Source: Candidatus Viridilinea mediisalina
Lineage (GTDB): Bacteria; Chloroflexota; Chloroflexia; Chloroflexales; Chloroflexaceae
NCBI RefSeq assembly: GCF_002532535.1
Contig: NZ_NQWI01000014.1
Span: forward strand, 1 to 64,000
Reading direction: 5' to 3'
Length of the DNA stretch: 64,000 nucleotides
Shown here: positions 60,794 to 64,000 of the stretch, in pieces
Numbering within the stretch: position 1 is the first letter of the stretch
How the letters are laid out: the number at the start of each line of letters is the position of its first letter
Translations under genes and position numbers: made by a program
The notes under the pieces: generated by a model
What the model saw: the letters and a program-made list of their open reading frames with translations, nothing else
The model's database searches: none
What the model was told of the DNA's origin: nothing

Positions 60794-61312
60794 CTATTCA
60801 GCCTTGGCCTTGGCATTACGCATCGAAGGGTTGGGCCCGCGTGAACGCGAGTGGCGTTCAACCACCCAAGGCAACTCGACCACAGTTCCACCAGCGGCTT
60901 CGATCTTCTGGCGGGCACTAGCCGAAAACTTGTGGGCATGCACCGTGAGCGGTTGGGTCAACTCACCATCGCCAAGAATCTTGACCGGCATGCGCTTGTT
61001 ACGCAGCAAACGACGCTCAAGCAGCGTCACGGGGGTGACATCAAGCGTAGCAGGCCAATCGGCCAGCCGTGCCAAGTTAAGCACTTCATATTCAACGCGA
61101 AAGATATTGGTAAAACCGCGCTTGAAGGGCATGCGCTTGACCAAACGATTCTGGCCACCCTCAAAGGTGCGGTAGGGGCCTGGGCCACGACGCGCCTTCT
61201 GGCCCATCATGCCCTTGCCTGAGGTCTTGCCCTTACCCGAACCATGGCCGCGCCCCAAGCGCTTACTCTTGCGTCGTGCGCCCGGATTAGAGCGCAGATC
61301 GTGGAGCTTCAT
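60794..61312 (-). CDS. rplO: 50S ribosomal protein L15
   Basis: 172 residues: [41 protein letters not shown] and the C-terminal [18 protein letters not shown]. There is a short Ala/Lys-rich extension. It overlaps the rpmD stop by four bases (ATGA). Confidence 0.97.
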   Translation of the reverse strand: MKLHDLRSNPGARRKSKRLGRGHGSGKGKTSGKGMMGQKARRGPGPYRTFEGGQNRLVKRMPFKRGFTNIFRVEYEVLNLARLADWPATLDVTPVTLLERRLLRNKRMPVKILGDGELTQPLTVHAHKFSASARQKIEAAGGTVVELPWVVERHSRSRGPNPSMRNAKAKAE

Positions 61313-61506
61313 GCCGTCACCTCATCAGCGACTTCCTCCACCTCAACCAAGTGCCTGACCCGAAAGATCATGCCCCTGATGGCGGGGTTGTCGTGCTTAA
61401 TTACCGACTGGCCCAGGCGTCGAAAGCCCAGCGAGGCAATGGTAGCCTTCTGGTTACGGGCGTAGCCGATAACACTCTTCTTATAGGTAATGCGTAGCTT
61501 ACTCAT
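61309..61506 (-). CDS. rpmD: 50S ribosomal protein L30
   Basis: 65 residues: [39 protein letters not shown], with [22 protein letters not shown] precedes the ATG. Confidence 0.95.
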   Translation of the reverse strand: MSKLRITYKKSVIGYARNQKATIASLGFRRLGQSVIKHDNPAIRGMIFRVRHLVEVEEVADEVTA

Positions 61507-61508
61507 GC

Positions 61509-62072
61509 CTAAGCCTCCTCAGTGGGGGCGACGGGTTCTAGGGTTGTGGCCGGGCGGCGCATGCGACGCAGGTGCAACTCATGCGGCGTCATATCACGCC
61601 GTCGCGCCATTTCACCCAACGAGTTGAGTTCGCTGAGCGCTTGGAAGGCCGCTTTCACCACATTCACCGGGTTGTTGCTGCCATAGACCTTAGACAGCAG
61701 GTTTTTAATCCCAGCGGCTTCCACAACCGGACGCACACCACGGCCCGCGATCACCCCAGTACCAGGGGCAGCCGGGCGAATCATGACGCGCGTCGCCGAA
61801 AACTTGGCCAGCACATCATGCGGAATGGTGCCACCGACTAGCGGCACGCGGATCAGATTCTTCTTGGCGGCTTCAGTGCCCTTGCGGATGGCCTCAGGCA
61901 CTTCGGCAGCCTTACCCATCCCGACACCGACGTGGCCCTTGCCGTCACCGACAACAACCACCGTGCTAAAACTAAAGCGACGTCCGCCCTTGACCACCTT
62001 CGAGACGCGGTTAATCTGTACCACGCGCTCTTCTAGTTCGAGGGCATCGGCGCTAATCCGTTCTCGTTTCAC
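61509..62072 (-). CDS. rpsE: 30S ribosomal protein S5
   Basis: 187 residues: [62 protein letters not shown] 62072 is chosen because GGAGGG lies five bases before it; an in-frame ATG at 62105 lacks one. Confidence 0.95.
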   Translation of the reverse strand: MKRERISADALELEERVVQINRVSKVVKGGRRFSFSTVVVVGDGKGHVGVGMGKAAEVPEAIRKGTEAAKKNLIRVPLVGGTIPHDVLAKFSATRVMIRPAAPGTGVIAGRGVRPVVEAAGIKNLLSKVYGSNNPVNVVKAAFQALSELNSLGEMARRRDMTPHELHLRRMRRPATTLEPVAPTEEA

Positions 62073-62174
62073 AGTCCCTCCAGGTTTTTCGATGTGGAAT
62101 ACCACATAACTCTGCTTGCTTGCGGGTTGGTGGTAAAACCATCAACCCGTAAGCAGAGGGTTTAGGGCGTAGCC

Positions 62175-62537
62175 CTAGAAGTTCAAACCAGCTTCGCGTG
62201 CGGCCTCAGCAAGGGCTTTGACCCGTCCATGATACTTGTAGCCACCGCGATCAAAGACAACTTTGGTGACACCGGCGGCTTGAGCACGTTCAGCGACCAA
62301 ACGGCCAACCAGAGCTGCCTGCTCTGTCTTGAGCTTGGGAGCATCGGCGGGCCACCCCTTCTCATTGGTCGAAGCCGCAGCAAGGGTATGGCCCTGGACA
62401 TCATCAATGACCTGGGCGTAGATATGGACATTGCTGCGGAAAACATTCAAACGCGGGCGCTCGGCGCTCCCACTGACCCGCTTGCGTAGGCGAAAATGGC
62501 GTCGAACCCGCAACTCACGGGGTGATCGTCGTCCCAT
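62175..62537 (-). CDS. rplR: 50S ribosomal protein L18
   Basis: 120 residues: [61 protein letters not shown] precedes the ATG. About 100 bases before rpsE contain a GGGTTGGTGG hairpin and no gene. Confidence 0.97.
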   Translation of the reverse strand: MGRRSPRELRVRRHFRLRKRVSGSAERPRLNVFRSNVHIYAQVIDDVQGHTLAAASTNEKGWPADAPKLKTEQAALVGRLVAERAQAAGVTKVVFDRGGYKYHGRVKALAEAAREAGLNF

Positions 62538-62602
62538 CGTAATCTATCCTCAACGTAGTATGGCAGAGATGCCATCCCCTGCCACGATATACGAGTACAA
62601 AG

Positions 62603-63166
62603 CTACTTCGCCTTACCAGCCTTACCGGCCTTGCGACGAATCTTCTCTTCGGCGTACTTGACCCCCTTGCCCTTGTAGGGCTCCGGGGGACGCAGGCCCC
62701 TGATGCGGGCGGCCTCTTCACCAACAACCTGCTTGTCAATCCCGCGCACCAGCAGCGCCAACGGCTCATTGGCGCTCTTGCGCTCACCCACGACATACTG
62801 CACATCAGCAGGCGGGTCGAGGCGCACTTGGTGCGAAAAGCCAAGATTAAGGACAAGCGTTTGGCCCTCGAGTACGGCACGATAGCCAACGCCGTTGATC
62901 TCCAGGGCACGTTGCCAGCCCTCAGTAACGCCAACAACCATATTGTGCAGGAGCGTGCGGGTCAAGCCATGCAGCGACTTATGCAACTTACTATCGCTAG
63001 GGCGGATCACCGTAAGTTCGCCTTGCTCCTGAGCGATAATCATATCAGGATGCAACTGCTGGCTCAGTGTCCCTTTGGGGCCTTTAACGGTAACGAAGTT
63101 ATCGTCAGTAATCGTAATCTGCACGCCCTTGGCCAGGACGACGGGTTTTTTACCAATACGCGACAT
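62603..63166 (-). CDS. rplF: 50S ribosomal protein L6
   Basis: 187 residues: MSRIGKKPVVLAKGVQITI, VTVKGPKGTLSQQL, GLTRTLLHNMVVGVTEG and the C-terminal RGLRPPEPYKGKGVKYAEE. GGGAGG precedes the ATG. Confidence 0.97.
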   Translation of the reverse strand: MSRIGKKPVVLAKGVQITITDDNFVTVKGPKGTLSQQLHPDMIIAQEQGELTVIRPSDSKLHKSLHGLTRTLLHNMVVGVTEGWQRALEINGVGYRAVLEGQTLVLNLGFSHQVRLDPPADVQYVVGERKSANEPLALLVRGIDKQVVGEEAARIRGLRPPEPYKGKGVKYAEEKIRRKAGKAGKAK

Positions 63167-63181
63167 AGCAGCCTCCCTGCC

Positions 63182-63580
63182 CTACCATACATAGCAGAGC
63201 ACCTCGCCGCCCACATGCTCGCGCCACGCATCGTGGCCAGCAAGCACGCCCTTGGGCGTCGAGAGGATGCTCAGGCCCAGGCCACCGCGCACCCGGGGAA
63301 TCTCATTCCGTCCGGTATAGATGCGCAGCCCCGGCTTACTGACACGGCGCAAGCCAGAGATGGCTGGCCGACGATCCGACATATACTTCAACGTGATCGA
63401 GATCGTGCTAAAGGGCTTACCCTCGACCAACGTATAGTCCCTAATAAAGCCCTCGCGCTTGAGGATCTCCGCGATGGACAGTTTCATTTTTGAAGCGGGG
63501 ATATCAACGACACTCTTCCGCGCCATACAGGCATTGCGGATGCGCGTTAGCATATCACCGATAGGATCATTCACGCTCAC
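63182..63580 (-). CDS. rpsH: 30S ribosomal protein S8
   Basis: 132 residues: [35 protein letters not shown] and the C-terminal [22 protein letters not shown] (near-consensus [12 protein letters not shown]). GTG 63580 has GAGGAGG seven bases upstream; the earlier GTG at 63595 overlaps that Shine-Dalgarno. Confidence 0.95.
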   Translation of the reverse strand: MSVNDPIGDMLTRIRNACMARKSVVDIPASKMKLSIAEILKREGFIRDYTLVEGKPFSTISITLKYMSDRRPAISGLRRVSKPGLRIYTGRNEIPRVRGGLGLSILSTPKGVLAGHDAWREHVGGEVLCYVW

Positions 63581-63646
63581 AATGAGCCTCCTCACACACT
63601 GGTGGCCCGTTGGAAGGGCCGGCGCGTGCGTTCTATAGGGTTGTGC

Positions 63647-63832
63647 CTACCAGCTCGACTTCACTACACCAGGAATCATGCCTTTGAGGGCATTCTCTCT
63701 GAAGCAGATCCGGCACATGCCGAACTTACGCATATACGCCCGCGAGCGTCCGCAGACCTTACAGCGGTTGTACTCGCGCACCTTATACTTCTGCGGGCGG
63801 CTCGCTTTTACCATCAAAGAGGTCTTCGCCAA
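63647..63832 (-). CDS. rpsN: 30S ribosomal protein S14 type Z
   Basis: 61 residues of the short, zinc-binding form: [20 protein letters not shown] holds both CxxC pairs, and the tail [11 protein letters not shown] is standard. The start is TTG (MAKTSLMVK) with GGGAGGAA four bases upstream; an internal ATG seven codons later is less likely. Confidence 0.95.
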   Translation of the reverse strand: MAKTSLMVKASRPQKYKVREYNRCKVCGRSRAYMRKFGMCRICFRENALKGMIPGVVKSSW

Positions 63833-63902
63833 GGGTTTCCTCCCTAAATGTGTTGGGCTGGTAAGCCACTGCTCCTGGCCCAGACGAAAAGCCTACACGG
63901 CT

Positions 63903-64000
63903 CTAATCCCGAAACGGCATCCCGAGGCGCTTAAGCAGGGCATACGCCTGCTCATCGTCAGGTGCAGTCGTCACGATCACGACCTCGAGGCCGCGAAGTT
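63903..64000 (-). CDS. rplE: 50S ribosomal protein L5, C-terminal end (partial)
   Basis: Only the last 32 codons are in the window: [20 protein letters not shown] and [11 protein letters not shown], then TAG. This matches the L5 C-terminus, and the place before rpsN fits the spc cluster. The 5' part lies beyond the window. Confidence 0.93.
   Translation of the reverse strand, partial: LRGLEVVIVTTAPDDEQAYALLKRLGMPFRD

Overview
The window reads as a chromosomal segment of a Chloroflexota bacterium, most likely a filamentous Chloroflexales relative (Chloroflexus/Oscillochloris type). This is an inference from gene content and order: a long single-chain pyruvate:ferredoxin oxidoreductase, paired SPFH membrane proteins, TPR proteins, tandem PepF peptidases, a prkA-DUF444-spoVR operon in a lineage not known to sporulate, and intergenic spaces crowded with hairpin elements and short tandem arrays. 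No rRNA, plasmid, phage or transposase gene was seen.

Layout. 1-4600 (+): tandem array, rsmE, S41 peptidase, GT-C glycosyltransferase. 4600-9100 (-): metallophosphoesterase and two tandem oligoendopeptidases F. 9300-13440 (+): inositol monophosphatase-like enzyme, radical SAM protein, 450-residue TPR protein, moaC. 13470-21200: coaA (-), tRNA-Gly(GCC) (+), class A PBP, small membrane protein and two SPFH proteins (-). 21600-23660: Cys-rich thioredoxin-fold protein (+), alkyltransferase-like protein (-), sigma-70 factor (+). 23800-27370 (-): TPR protein and UbiB-type kinase. 27620-33400 (+): nifJ, dihydroorotate dehydrogenase-like gene, Uma2 nuclease. 33730-36320 (-): small protein, sortase and der, behind a good promoter. 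36960-39590 (+): ABC ATPase and permease. 39600-47280 (-): prkA, DUF444 protein, spoVR, prmC and a coiled-coil protein. 47690-52720 (-): rsmD, coaD, coiled-coil protein, yceD, rpmF, fabH, fabD (lipid and CoA supply beside ribosome maturation). 52860-64000 (-): the spc/alpha ribosomal clusters from rplE (cut by the window end) through rplQ, then truA, rplM and rpsI.

The main unusual gene is spoVR, which carries a 402-residue intein with complete splice-junction residues. The intein's LAGLIDADG endonuclease appears to have lost one catalytic acid. The intein sits in the conserved NEGWA|SYWH motif of an otherwise normal prkA-DUF444-spoVR stress operon.

The second theme is repeats. At least five dispersed families occupy intergenic space and in places intrude on genes: one encodes a 19-residue in-frame insert in the glycosyltransferase, others provide stop codons or a possible start codon, and a nested one splits rpsK from rpsD. 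Two copies of this nested element carry the same 78-bp core in opposite orientation relative to its flanks.
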